Source: Ancylostoma caninum
Taxonomy: Eukaryota > Nematoda > Chromadorea > Rhabditida > Ancylostomatidae
NCBI GenBank assembly: GCA_037903475.1
Contig: JBAJFG010000487.1
Coordinates: 1-64,000, forward strand
DNA length: 64,000 nucleotides
Direction: 5' to 3'
The first letter of the stretch is position 1. Each line of letters starts with the position of its first letter. The notes under the pieces were generated by a model that saw only the letters and a list, made by a program, of their open reading frames with translations, had not been told where the DNA came from and searched no databases. Both the position numbers and the translations under genes were made by a program. This document shows positions 37,891 through 47,150 of this stretch, piece by piece.

Positions 37891-38151
37891 ATGGTCCTTT
37901 TCAGAGAGCAGTTAACACACTTTCTTAAGTTTTTACTTATTTTTCCTATTTTTCCATTGGGATCGCCTTCAGTCACTAACTATCCCCGTGATCCTCAGAC
38001 CGTTGCAGATGCCGTAGCGAAGGTTCGCTGTCGCGGCCCCTGTAACAGCGCAGCGTATCCTGGAGGCTCGCGCCGGATTATCGACTGTGGAGATGATACC
38101 AAAACATCTGATGTTCAGTTGCACAACATGTGTGCACTGATCTGCAAGTAA
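37891..38151 (+). CDS. Small cysteine-bearing ORF, left copy of the palindrome
   Basis: This 86-codon frame begins with a hydrophobic run (FLKFLLIFPIFPLGSPS), as in a signal peptide. The C-terminal half has five cysteines around RCRGPC, RIIDCGDD and MCALIC. The half from PGGS onward is also found, diverged, in the opposite-strand copy at 38558-38875. The similarity at protein level (GGS.RIIDCGDD, LHN.C) hints that it was once coding. The final AAG-TAA overlaps a GTAA donor-like sequence, so it may be an internal exon. The family is not recognised. Confidence 0.4.
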   Translation: MVLFREQLTHFLKFLLIFPIFPLGSPSVTNYPRDPQTVADAVAKVRCRGPCNSAAYPGGSRRIIDCGDDTKTSDVQLHNMCALICK

Positions 38152-38557
38152 ACCTAGAAAAAGGTTATTTTATGAACTGAGTTTCATCAAGAATTAATAC
38201 ATGTATAATTAATTGATTTCCATAGCTTTTTTCATTATCTTTCGAAATACTTTGGTGATCGATACGAAAAGAGCATATTTGATTTTAATTTCGGCGTGCT
38301 TTCGATCCGACTTTTCCAGAACTGCTACTCCCTTTTCTTTTTGATGCCCCACCCACCGAGAAAATTGAGAATAAAAATTTTAAAAAAAAGTAAGAATTCA
38401 AAAAGAAAGGGAAAGAGGCAAGACTTATTTAGGGAAAACCAGATAAGTTCTCTTTTATACCGATTACTAAAGCATTTCGAAAGAAAATGAAAAAGATAGC
38501 CATAAAAATTGATTAATTGTATGAATATTGATTCTTGATGAAAATCATTTCATAAAA

Positions 38558-38875
38558 TCATCTCATACAGGTTTGTTCACAGACCATTTTGCATAGGTTG
38601 TGCAGTCGAACACAAAATTTCTTGGGATCATCTCCACAATCGATTATCCGGTGCGAGCCTCCAAGATATGTAGCACTGTCGTAGGGGCCGCGATAGCGAG
38701 CGCCTCGTCCTGGCGCATGCAACGATCTGAGGGTTGTGGGGGTGCTAATAATTGAAGATGAATCCAAAGGAAAATGAAGAGAAAATGTGAAAACTGATGA
38801 AGACGTGTTGACTGCTATGTAAAAAGCGCTTTTTTGGATTTGGAAATGAATCCTGGGAACAAAATCCTCGCTCAT
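38558..38875 (-). CDS. Small cysteine-bearing ORF, right copy of the palindrome
   Basis: The 105-codon frame is the inverted relative of 37891-38151. Shared blocks are GGSHRIIDCGDD and RLHNLC. It lacks the first two cysteines of the left copy (RYRGPY replaces RCRGPC) but gains C-terminal ones (KFC, VCEQTC). The C-terminal spacing is loosely like an ShK-type cysteine module but is too short between the third and fourth cysteines for a firm assignment. It could be a decayed gene copy. Either copy may be only an exon. Confidence 0.35.
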   Translation of the reverse strand: MSEDFVPRIHFQIQKSAFYIAVNTSSSVFTFSLHFPLDSSSIISTPTTLRSLHAPGRGARYRGPYDSATYLGGSHRIIDCGDDPKKFCVRLHNLCKMVCEQTCMR

Positions 38876-39712
38876 TCTTCATTTCTTGCAGAAATGAAAG
38901 TTGTTAGAACTACGATCATCCTTGGATAATTTGGTTGAAATAACAAAATATGAGTAAGTCACAGAGATGGAATTTCCTAACCCCTACGAAACGGCGAATT
39001 TTTAAATGTAAACTTTAAAAAAATGAATACTTCTCAAAGTTTAGAAAAGAATCAGAACACTTCTTGGAACTATTAAAATTAGAAAATTACGCTACACCTG
39101 AAGATTGCCTGGAGTCATAAGCAATAAAAATCTGCAGAAAACGAAATTTTTACAACTTGAGTTGCCAAACTGTGATTTTTTCAGTTAAATTTACAAAGTA
39201 TGGGGTTTCTACAAAAATTGATTTCATTGTATAGATTGTTCTATAGTCCTAGAAATTTGTTCACGGACATTCGTGCTGCCATTGATTTTCAATGGAAACG
39301 GTATTAGATTCGAAGCTTTGGAGTTCGATACTGAAGTTTGTGAAATTTCACATCTGTAGAAATGTTCATCTTAATTCTACATTTTTCTTGTACTAGAAAC
39401 ATTTCGTTAAAATTCAGTCTTACAAGAATTCTTAGGATTGCGGGGAATCGGTGGTACCTGAGGATACAATTAGGTGAGACTCGACTAGCATCCGGGTGTC
39501 ATTAGCGCCAGCCTGCTGTGACGTCAGCATAGACGCAAAAATTTCAGAATTTCTGAATTTTAGATAGCCCCTGTGATAGAACAGAGGGCGCTGATTCCGA
39601 ATATGTGGCTTTCACCTCAAATAGATCACGCTGAACAGAGTTACGGAGAGGCGGCGCTTCCGACGCGACATCGCGTTTATTTCGCAGATTTTAAAGGCGG
39701 CACCGACGGGAC

Positions 39713-41614
39713 TGTACATCATTGGGACTACCGAGTGTAAACGTGCTAACACCATACAAATTTGCCCATTGTTAACAAAGGCGTAAACACGTTTGCCTCG
39801 GATAATCTCAATGCCTTCACATCACGGAGTATTCCACCGCAGGAGTTAAGAAATTGAACGCTTTTATTGCTCAGATCCTCAGATTTTGCAAATAATTAGT
39901 CTTTTAGTGTATTTTATGTAGTAATGGACAATGACCTTCTTCACTTTAAAGGCCGCACCCACGGAAAACTTCGTTTCAAACATAATCACAGTTTTGAAAA
40001 ACCTTGGACTAGGGAATACTTTCGCCGTACAAGCTGCACTTGAAGTGTCCTTTTACCTACTTTTAGCGGGTTCTCCTTGGACTAGACGGACTTGTTTCTC
40101 AGCTGATTGTACGCGTCTTCCCGGTCTCATTTTCGCGGTTAGAGCATCGAACTCCTTTTGGGGTGCGGAAAATATCGAATAACATCTGATCTATTTGTCA
40201 AGTCGTCGTCTTCTCAAGAGAATTTCTCCGTTATGCTTTCAAATGTACACATTTCCTTCACCTTTTCAGCCTTTTTACTTTTGCTAACTGGCTTCCTTTT
40301 TTTTATTAGAATTCTACAGTAACTTTATTTGTTTGACTAGTGTTAGAGGAAGTTTTTAGAGATATTTTAAATTTCTCTCATTTCTTTCTTGTTAAGGAAT
40401 TCCGTGATGTTTGAATCTTTTCTGTGACTTCTTTGTTATGTGGTACTAATTCTCCATAGGTTATTTGCCTTGCTACGGTGCGGGAAGGCTGTAGTTCAGA
40501 AAAAACAAGTGATTTTGCGAGGATCCGTCTAGTAAAAATGACGGCCTTATCGTTCTTCTGCCATCGGTCCTCATCCCATGGCTCGCTCAACTCGACCACT
40601 CCTTTTGAACTAAATCAAATAATGAACGTCAAAAAAAAACAGTATTTTGAAGAAAGTTTTGCCTCTGAGGAAGTGTTGAGCTCTCCCGATACCTCCGAAA
40701 TATGCTAAGATCCTAATGTCATTGTGAGTGCTGCCTTCAAGCATCATTGACAAGTCTCACACACCTTACAATTAGACTCCCTTCACTTCGGGGATCCTTG
40801 CTTCCCCTTATTGCTTCTGTGAACCGCTCATCTAGAACCACTGAACGAAAAAGCAATTATCAAATGATGAAAGCAGCAACATACTACTTGCAAGCATCGG
40901 TTGAAGAGAGATGAGAGCTGTTGGAAGTAACATTGAGAGTTAATAGCCTATCACTTTTCACACACCTTTCGGTCTCGGGGCTTGAAGTAGATCGGAACTG
41001 TGGTCTCCTTGGTGACCCCTGATCTTGGACCCTTTCATCATCAAGTTATTTAGGGGCAAGGCCTTGTAAGACTTGGCATTCCTAGTTCCAACGTCTTCTC
41101 AGCCTGCAAAAAGTCTTCGTGAAGCTTGTGCGTATTCTTCATCGTACAGAACGAGATCAAATCGAGCCCCACCGCAATTTACAATTCTTAATTCCGAAGA
41201 ATTCATATCGCACTGTTCTGCTGCCACATTAACGAAGCAGTTTTGCTTTGTTTTTTTTGCAAAATTTCATGCTCTATTCTGAGGTTTCTATGGTTAATCC
41301 TGTTCTGGTTTGAGAGACATTTCCTATGTTTTGTTTTGGATTTTTATTTAGGTTCCAGTTTTAATAGTTGCAATTTTCTCCTCATGTCTGAGTGCAATAA
41401 AAGTTATGTCCGCCGGCTCAACTGTTCTAATGACTGTTGTCGTGTGCTTTTTTCAGTGCTTAGTAGTATTTGGACGGGAGAATTTACGATTTACGATCAT
41501 TGCCTTTTGAAGAGCGATTTCATATTCATTTTAAAAATTTGAAATTTGATGCTTCTAAGCTGAAATCGCGTAGCTTCGATCCGCAGTCAGCACTGTTTCA
41601 CTAGCACGATTGTA
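39713..41614. other. Intergenic stretch, no gene supported
   Basis: At 39756-39826 there is a diverged copy of the repeat seen twice at 62191-62375 (shared words ACAAATTT, GTTAAC, AACACGTTT). Frames at 39931-40182, 40478-40708, 41073-41282 and 41243-41542 have no motifs. Confidence 0.4.
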
Positions 41615-41792
41615 TAGTCCTTGTCGAAAAGATGGACCGATTGCGCGTGCGGTTTCATATCGTCGCGGCCGCAGAATCGTGGCGGGACCTACTCGACCCT
41701 CTCACTTCTAGCGTGGTCTCTCCGTATCTCTCGTTCAGGTCCCACCGCATTCTTGCAGTTACGGAGTCCGTCTATCTTTTCGACAAGAACTA
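41615..41792. mobile_element. 178-bp MITE, copy 1
   Basis: The ends are TAGTCCTTGTCGAAAAGATG and, read inward from the right, TAGTTCTTGTCGAAAAGATA, flanked by TA (41613-41614 and 41793-41794). A second copy of identical length lies inverted at 46237-46414. Shared interior words include GATTGCGCGTGCGGTTTC and CGGCCGCAGAATCG. It is a Tc1/mariner-type non-autonomous element just past the 3' end of the phosphatase gene. Confidence 0.88.
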
Positions 41793-41839
41793 TACTGTTT
41801 TCACGAAAGACTCCACCAGAACATCAAAACCTTCAAACT

Positions 41840-41845
41840 TTTATT
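41840..41845 (-). promoter_or_regulatory. Probable poly(A) signal of the phosphatase gene
   Basis: AATAAA on the minus strand, about 114 bases after the phosphatase stop codon at 41959. Confidence 0.5.
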
Positions 41846-41958
41846 AACTCCCAATAAAACCCTACATTTCCGTACAAACCACAGGTCTTCTGTAGTTTGC
41901 AAAAGCAGACAATGCTTGATTTCTGATTAGTTTGAAAAATTGATTAGCTCTCGTCTAT

Positions 41959-44900
41959 CTATGGCTGCGCCGGTGCACCCGGTGATGGTATTGGCGCATC
42001 CTCGCCAGGATCACCAGTCTCCTCGTGTTTCTGTTCTAATTCCCTTCGAACTTTCTCAAATTCTTGCGGTTTTAGCTGCACAAATGACAGTTCTAGTGTG
42101 GCATCAACCTAAATCACAAAAGTTATAGAATCGTTTCTTTGTCTGGCGCTATTACCGGTGCTGCGGTTACCTTCACTACAGCGGCGTAGTTTACGAGTTC
42201 TTCATGATAACGTGCTGCCGAGAAAACAGTTATAAGGGAACGACCGCAGAAAAACGCATAACCGAATTCCACAACCTCAAAAGTAATCTCTTAAGAAAAA
42301 TCGCGTAGAGGTACTGCGCCTCTCAAACAAGCTGCGTGATAGTTACAACCCTCATCGATCGATAAAGCAGCCGGGGCGTGTCTCACGCCGTCTGCGTTCT
42401 CTCAACTGCATTCTTTTTGATTGCACGCGCTTGATAAGCTTTTATATATATCACATTTTCACTTCTTATCATTTATTGACATCATATTTTATTTTTTTAT
42501 TGTTTGTCATGCATTTTTCTGTTTGCATAAGCCACAGCGGTGTGGAGGACGCAGACGGGCTTCCTCTGATTCTGTCTCACCCCCGTCGTCTGCGTGTGAC
42601 CCGCATGAAATCGAGGGTGGAGCGCTGTACATGGAAAATGGGTCGCGACCGCAACACGACCAGGTGCAACGCCCCACAGCCATACCCCAAAATGTTACCC
42701 GCAATAAATCGCTGTGGTTTTAGAGATGCGATCAATATCCAGCCAATACATTGCGCAAAGCATATCGCCATTCTATACCCCTCTATCCTAAATTTTGAAA
42801 TCACGCATACCTGATGCGCTCGAATCACCAAGTCAATGTTGAGCTGTTTACATTTGTCGCGTACCATCTCTTCGCCAAATATATGCGACACGGCGCGAAT
42901 TTTGTTTTGCTGAAAACCAAGCCATTCACTTCAGGTGAGTCATACAAATTTGGGAGGATAACTGCCACAAACTTGGAACCCTTTAGTGCCCGTCTCAGGA
43001 TCCGCCCACAGCAGATCCTGTGCCAAGCCACGTACAACTCTCAACGGTCGTTGCAGCTTCCGAATATCGTCGAGGCTGTTCAGATTCGGAGACAAACCTA
43101 TAAGTCATCTCCATCGAAGTCAGTCATGCCGTGTCAGATTGTGTTAGGATTACTCACCACCATGCATACAAAGGATACGACCAGAAACGAGGGCAGCCAG
43201 TGGCATTTGAGCAAATACCTCGTTGAAATGATCATACAACGCCTTCGATTCGGCCAGATTACGGTAGCGCTGGCGGATCTCTGCATTGAAGCCGTAGACC
43301 CTGCACAAAATTACACATTCAAAATTGTAGTGCAAAAATATTCAGGAATAAAAAAATCGATGGAACTAACCTATTGATATTCGACAACTCATGATTTCCC
43401 CGTAGTAGGTACACCTTCCGTGGGAACTGTATCCGTAGAGCCAATAGCAGCATGATCACCTCCAGCGAGTGTCGTCCACGATCCACATAATCGCCAAGGA
43501 ATAAGTAGCGATGCTTGAACGGGAGTCCGCACGCCTAAAAATCGATCACTTTATTCGTGGTGGGACCCGCTGGTCTAGAGACAAGGGCGAGTTCATACTC
43601 ACGGCGCACCTGAAACAGAGAGAACAGTGAACGAGTTTCCACGAATAGGGGAGATCGTGGTGAGTGCCGCATGATGCTAGCATCTCATTTCCGTACTTTT
43701 TTCAGTGACATAACGCGCGCAGTTCAGCATGGGCGACATCAAGCGGGAAAATGCGACAAGGGTGGACACCAGCGCGCTGAAGCTTTTCTAGATCGTGATT
43801 GATTTGATTTGAGCTGTAGGTCCAGGCACTAAGCGATAACAAGCGATGATGGCGAGCGCTAGCTACTGGAAATGAATATTGGCCTTGACTAATTAATAAT
43901 TTGGCCTTAACTAATTTCCACAGAATTGCTAGTTCAGAGTCACAAACATTTCAATAGAATGGTCGCAGTACCAAGCGAGAACAAGCGACGGCGAGCGAGC
44001 ACCCGCGACTTGAACTGAATTCAGGGTAGAGCCGCAAATAATCACAGAACCGAGCGAGAACAAGCGACGATGGGCGAGCACTAGCGAGTTGGAGCGAATA
44101 TAGGCCTGAACTACTTTTATACTAAGCATTGCTGGTTTTTGAGTAGCAAACATGTCAAGAGAGTGGTCGCTGACGCGCCAAGTGAGTACAAGATACAGGG
44201 TGCGAGCACCAGCGATCTGAAGCCATTTCATATCCGGATCAATCTTCTCGTAAGAGCTGTAGGTTCTACGTCGCAAACAGCGTAAAAAAACCGTGGCATG
44301 AAAAGAGAACATGCAGCAGAAAGCAAAGCGAACTCTAGCGACTTGAAGCGACATTAACCCTAGATTCATTTTCTCCCGAAACATCCATGGCCGGAGTAAC
44401 AAGCAGAACGCCGGGAAGGATTGCTGACCAACAATCTATCCCACGTATTGACCTTCTCTGTTAAGCTCACTATCAGGTTAGTTTAAACAAAATTTGAAAC
44501 GCTGCCAGCGAGCGAATCAGGCGAGTTCAAACTACAAGCGAATCTGAACGAGTCAAACTCACATTGAAAATTCTCATCAAATCCCCATATTGTCCATGAA
44601 TATCACCGCATATGTTCACGGGACATTTTAATTCCAGCAGAATTGGTGAGTTCTTCATCGCATCCATTGCCTTCTCCAATATCAAATGGATTTCGTAGAC
44701 CTAAAAAATTTTTACTTTTATTCACTGACTGGTCTGCTGGAGAGCAAAGAAGTATAAACGCCTTTGAATACCTCGTAATTCTGACGTGCAGCGCCAGCAA
44801 TAAAATGTTTCTTGATAAATTCTTTCATATTGAAACCGGCTCGTTCCTTATCGGTAATAGTGTAATCGATCTTAATTTGTAAGAGGTTGGCTTGTAGCGC

Positions 44901-47150
44901 AGCAGCATTCGCCGCGGCCTCTTTGGCCTCTTTCGACTGAAGAACGAGTTCTTGGTAGATATATCTTTTCTGAAGACTCCATCAGAACTTACCAATTCCC
45001 CAGTCGTAGGAGCAGGGGTTTCTGGTGGTTTATTCGCGTCTATTTGTTTAACTACAGATGTTTCCTGAATAGATTTTAGTTAACACAGAGCAATCTACAC
45101 TAGATGCGTGCGTATGATACGCGTGCGTCTATGTGATGAAGAATAGGCTCAGTCGCAGACCTGATACAGCTCAGACGCAGACGAGACTCATGCGGTTGCG
45201 ACCGGCGTTCATGCGACATTTCCACTCACAAGTGCATGTCGCGTTGACTGCTCCCCATGAAAAATCCACAAATGGGTGCATGCGTCCGACGCGCGAACGA
45301 CACGCATCTCGTATAAGAGCAATTTATACTAGATCCGTGCATTTGATGCGAGTGCGTCTACTTATATGATGAACGATGAGGGGAATTTATACTAAGCAAA
45401 AAGTCATTCAATCAAGCCTAGATGCAAGACTCCCATAGAGTTGGACCTCCTCGCAAGCTTCGCATCATCTGTTTGGACACGTCTGAACAAGAACCAGTAG
45501 GCTCGCTCGTAAAATAAGAGCGATGATTTCAATGAAATGTGTGGATGCGCAGACAACGAGAGTGCCACGTTTCAGCTGAAGGGCAATTCATACCAGCTGC
45601 GTGCGTCAGTCGCGCATCAGTCCCACGCATCCATTTGTAAGGGATTCTCTATGAAGACCGGTCATGCAAATCCTCAATGAAGAGAACGTGCGGCAGCCGT
45701 GAACCCGTAAACGCGTGCGTCTGAGATACGTCTGGCCCCTATCCTTCATCCTATAGACGCATGCCCGTCAGTCGCACGCATCCAGTGTAAATTGTCCTTG
45801 ATGCGATGAGTGGTAAGTGACTCCCCTGTGTGTTCGTCCTGAGGCAAATGCAGCTCCATGCCGACGTGTACGTTAAGACAGACGCACGCACGCAAACACA
45901 AAACGCTCGTGTTTAAGCTTTAGTTACAGTGCATCGGAGCCAGATCCGGTCGGATAACGAATGGGTGAAAAGGGGGTTGGGGGGGGGCACTCCTGTGAAG
46001 CCTAAGCCTAGACTAGCTAGGCTAGACTTAAGCATAAGATTAGGCTTAGGCTTAGCTTACGGTTAGGCTTAGGCTAGCGCTTTTACTTAGGCTTACAAGG
46101 TGAAGCCTATGACCTTTTATAGGGTGCCCCCCCCCAACTCCCTTTTCGCCAACGAATGGTACGTATCGATCGCCGAGCAATGAAGATCAATACGTATCTT
46201 TTGTATTCCGACCAGATCGCACTGCGACACACTGTATAGTCCTTCTCGAAAAGATAGACGGATTCCGTAGCTGCAGAATCGCGACGGGACCTGGACGATG
46301 GACGCGGAGAGAGCATGCTCTAAGCGAGAGGGTCCACTAGGTCTCGCAGCGATTCTGCGGCCGCAACGCTAAGAAACCGCACGCGCAATCCGTCTATCTT
46401 TTCGACAAGGACTGTAAATGTAGCTAAATCGATTCTCTTCCAAAGCGGATCAATACGTAAGTTTTGAGAGCAGCTGATAAGAGGCGGGCAGAGGCACATC
46501 TCTCGTCGTCTGTACTCTCTTCACGTACTCCAACTTCTCCAGCAATCAGCGTTGTAGATCAGAGTGACCATGTGAGATGTCCCTTCAATTCCCAGCAAAG
46601 ATTTAGGGGCCAAGAACTGCAGATTGGCTCCTTAGGATTGTGAGGACGTTCACATCTGTCTATAAAACAGTACAAAGTGTTCATCCACCTTGTTCTGGAC
46701 TAGTTCAACCCCTTCACGACGCTGTTACGCTAGTGGCGATCTGTCTATGAAACAGTACAAAGTGTTCATCCACCTTGTTCTGGACTAGTTCAAACCCTTT
46801 ACGATGCTGTTATGCTAGTGGCGATCCTGCAAACCGCGAAAACACCTTACCTCCATGGTTTCGCCAGGCTTGGCAGGCCCTTTGCCCTTCTCTTCCTTGC
46901 TCCTCTGAGTGTGGTGGGACGGCGTCTCCTTTTTCTCCGGGCCCTTCGGCTTTCTCTCCGACTCATACTGAGTCGGCATCAACTTCGACGCGTCTAACCT
47001 TCTCATAGTACTTTCCGTTGTTCCTTTTGCGTTGCTCCTTGCGCCACCTTCACCAAGCTCCTGTTTCTTGGTCTTGATCGACTTCGCAGGCGAAGCAGCA
47101 GATTTGGCGCCGGCTTGCGACTGCTTCGCCGCAGCGCCGGAGGTTTTCAT
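41959..47150 (-). CDS. PP1-like serine/threonine protein phosphatase, 10 exons
   Basis: Exons (minus): 47150-46851, 45064-44993, 44936-44772, 44700-44563, 43534-43371, 43300-43158, 43097-42973, 42909-42811, 42275-42171, 42108-41959; all phases match and give 486 residues. The enzyme would remove phosphate from Ser/Thr using two metal ions. The metal and catalytic motifs are GDIHG (211-215), GDYVDRG (239-245), RGNHE (270-274), HGG (326-328) and RAHQ (399-402), so catalysis looks intact. About 180 residues before the core form a Lys/Ala/Glu-rich, probably disordered leader. The usual SAPNYCG loop before the C-terminus reads SAARYHE, so inhibitor and substrate contacts may differ. The C-terminus is acidic and Pro-rich. 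PP1-like genes of this type are numerous in nematodes, often germline-expressed; that role is only analogy here. Introns 1 and 4 hold repeats. Confidence 0.93.
43821..44221. repeat. Degenerate repeat of a 47-bp motif in phosphatase intron 4
   Basis: Four related copies of AAGCGAGAACAAGCGACG followed by GCGAGCAC and AGCGA lie near 43827, 43970, 44048 and 44175, with irregular spacing. Weaker copies extend to about 44355. They all sit in intron 4 (43535-44562). Confidence 0.7.
45090..45800. repeat. Cluster of inverted GCGTGCG-rich repeats in phosphatase intron 1
   Basis: The left edge (CAATCTACACTAGATGCGTG at 45090) is mirrored by the right edge ending near 45800. A direct third copy of the edge starts near 45320 and a partial one near 45585. 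Words such as ACGCGTGCGTCT recur throughout. Probably nested or rearranged copies of one MITE family. Confidence 0.65.
45967..46148. mobile_element. MITE with G-run ends and TTAGGC-like interior
   Basis: Inverted ends: GAAAAGGGGGTTGGGGGGGG at the left, and GAAAAGGGAGTTGGGGGGGG reading inward from the right. The interior is made largely of TTAGGC/AAGCCTA words in both orientations (for example TTAGGCTTAGGCTTA near 46043), which equals the nematode telomere repeat but is scrambled. It lies in intron 1 of the phosphatase gene. Its ends resemble the MITE at 34102-34317. Confidence 0.78.
46237..46414. mobile_element. 178-bp MITE, copy 2, inverted relative to copy 1
   Basis: Same family as 41615-41792: ends TAGTCCTTCTCGAAAAGATA and CAGTCCTTGTCGAAAAGATA, flanked by TA at 46235-46236 and 46415-46416. 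The reverse complement aligns with copy 1 along its whole length. It lies in intron 1 of the phosphatase gene. Confidence 0.88.
46655..46824. repeat. 85-bp tandem duplication
   Basis: 46655-46739 and 46740-46824 are near-identical (TCTGTCTATAAAACAGTACA against TCTGTCTATGAAACAGTACA), with only a handful of differences. It ends 26 bp from the exon-1 donor of the phosphatase gene. Confidence 0.92.

Larger units (their letters stand above)
37074..39712. repeat. 2.6-kb palindrome containing two convergent ORF copies
   Basis: Bases 37074-37538 and 39250-39712 are inverted copies, about 465 bp each and well over 85 percent alike by eye. They run from GTCCCGTCGGTGCCGCC inward to ACAAATTTCT. Similarity continues inward with indels (for example GCTCATGACTCCA against GCTTATGACTCCA) and includes a pair of inverted related ORFs at 37891-38151 and 38558-38875. 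The structure is therefore an inverted duplication of about 1.3 kb around a centre near 38395. No transposase and no clear target duplication were seen. It may be a foldback element or an old segmental inversion-duplication. Confidence 0.85.

Noticed and set aside
38558..38650. ShK-type cysteine domain in the right palindrome ORF
   Set aside because: The end VCEQTC is suggestive, but the spacing between the third and fourth cysteines is far shorter than in ShK modules.
42814..43377. 187-codon plus-strand frame
   Set aside because: It lies antisense to phosphatase exons 6-8, whose minus-strand reading has family motifs and matched splice phases.
46020..46110. Interstitial telomere
   Set aside because: TTAGGC words are short, scrambled in orientation and enclosed by the inverted ends of a MITE, so a telomere fusion site is unlikely.
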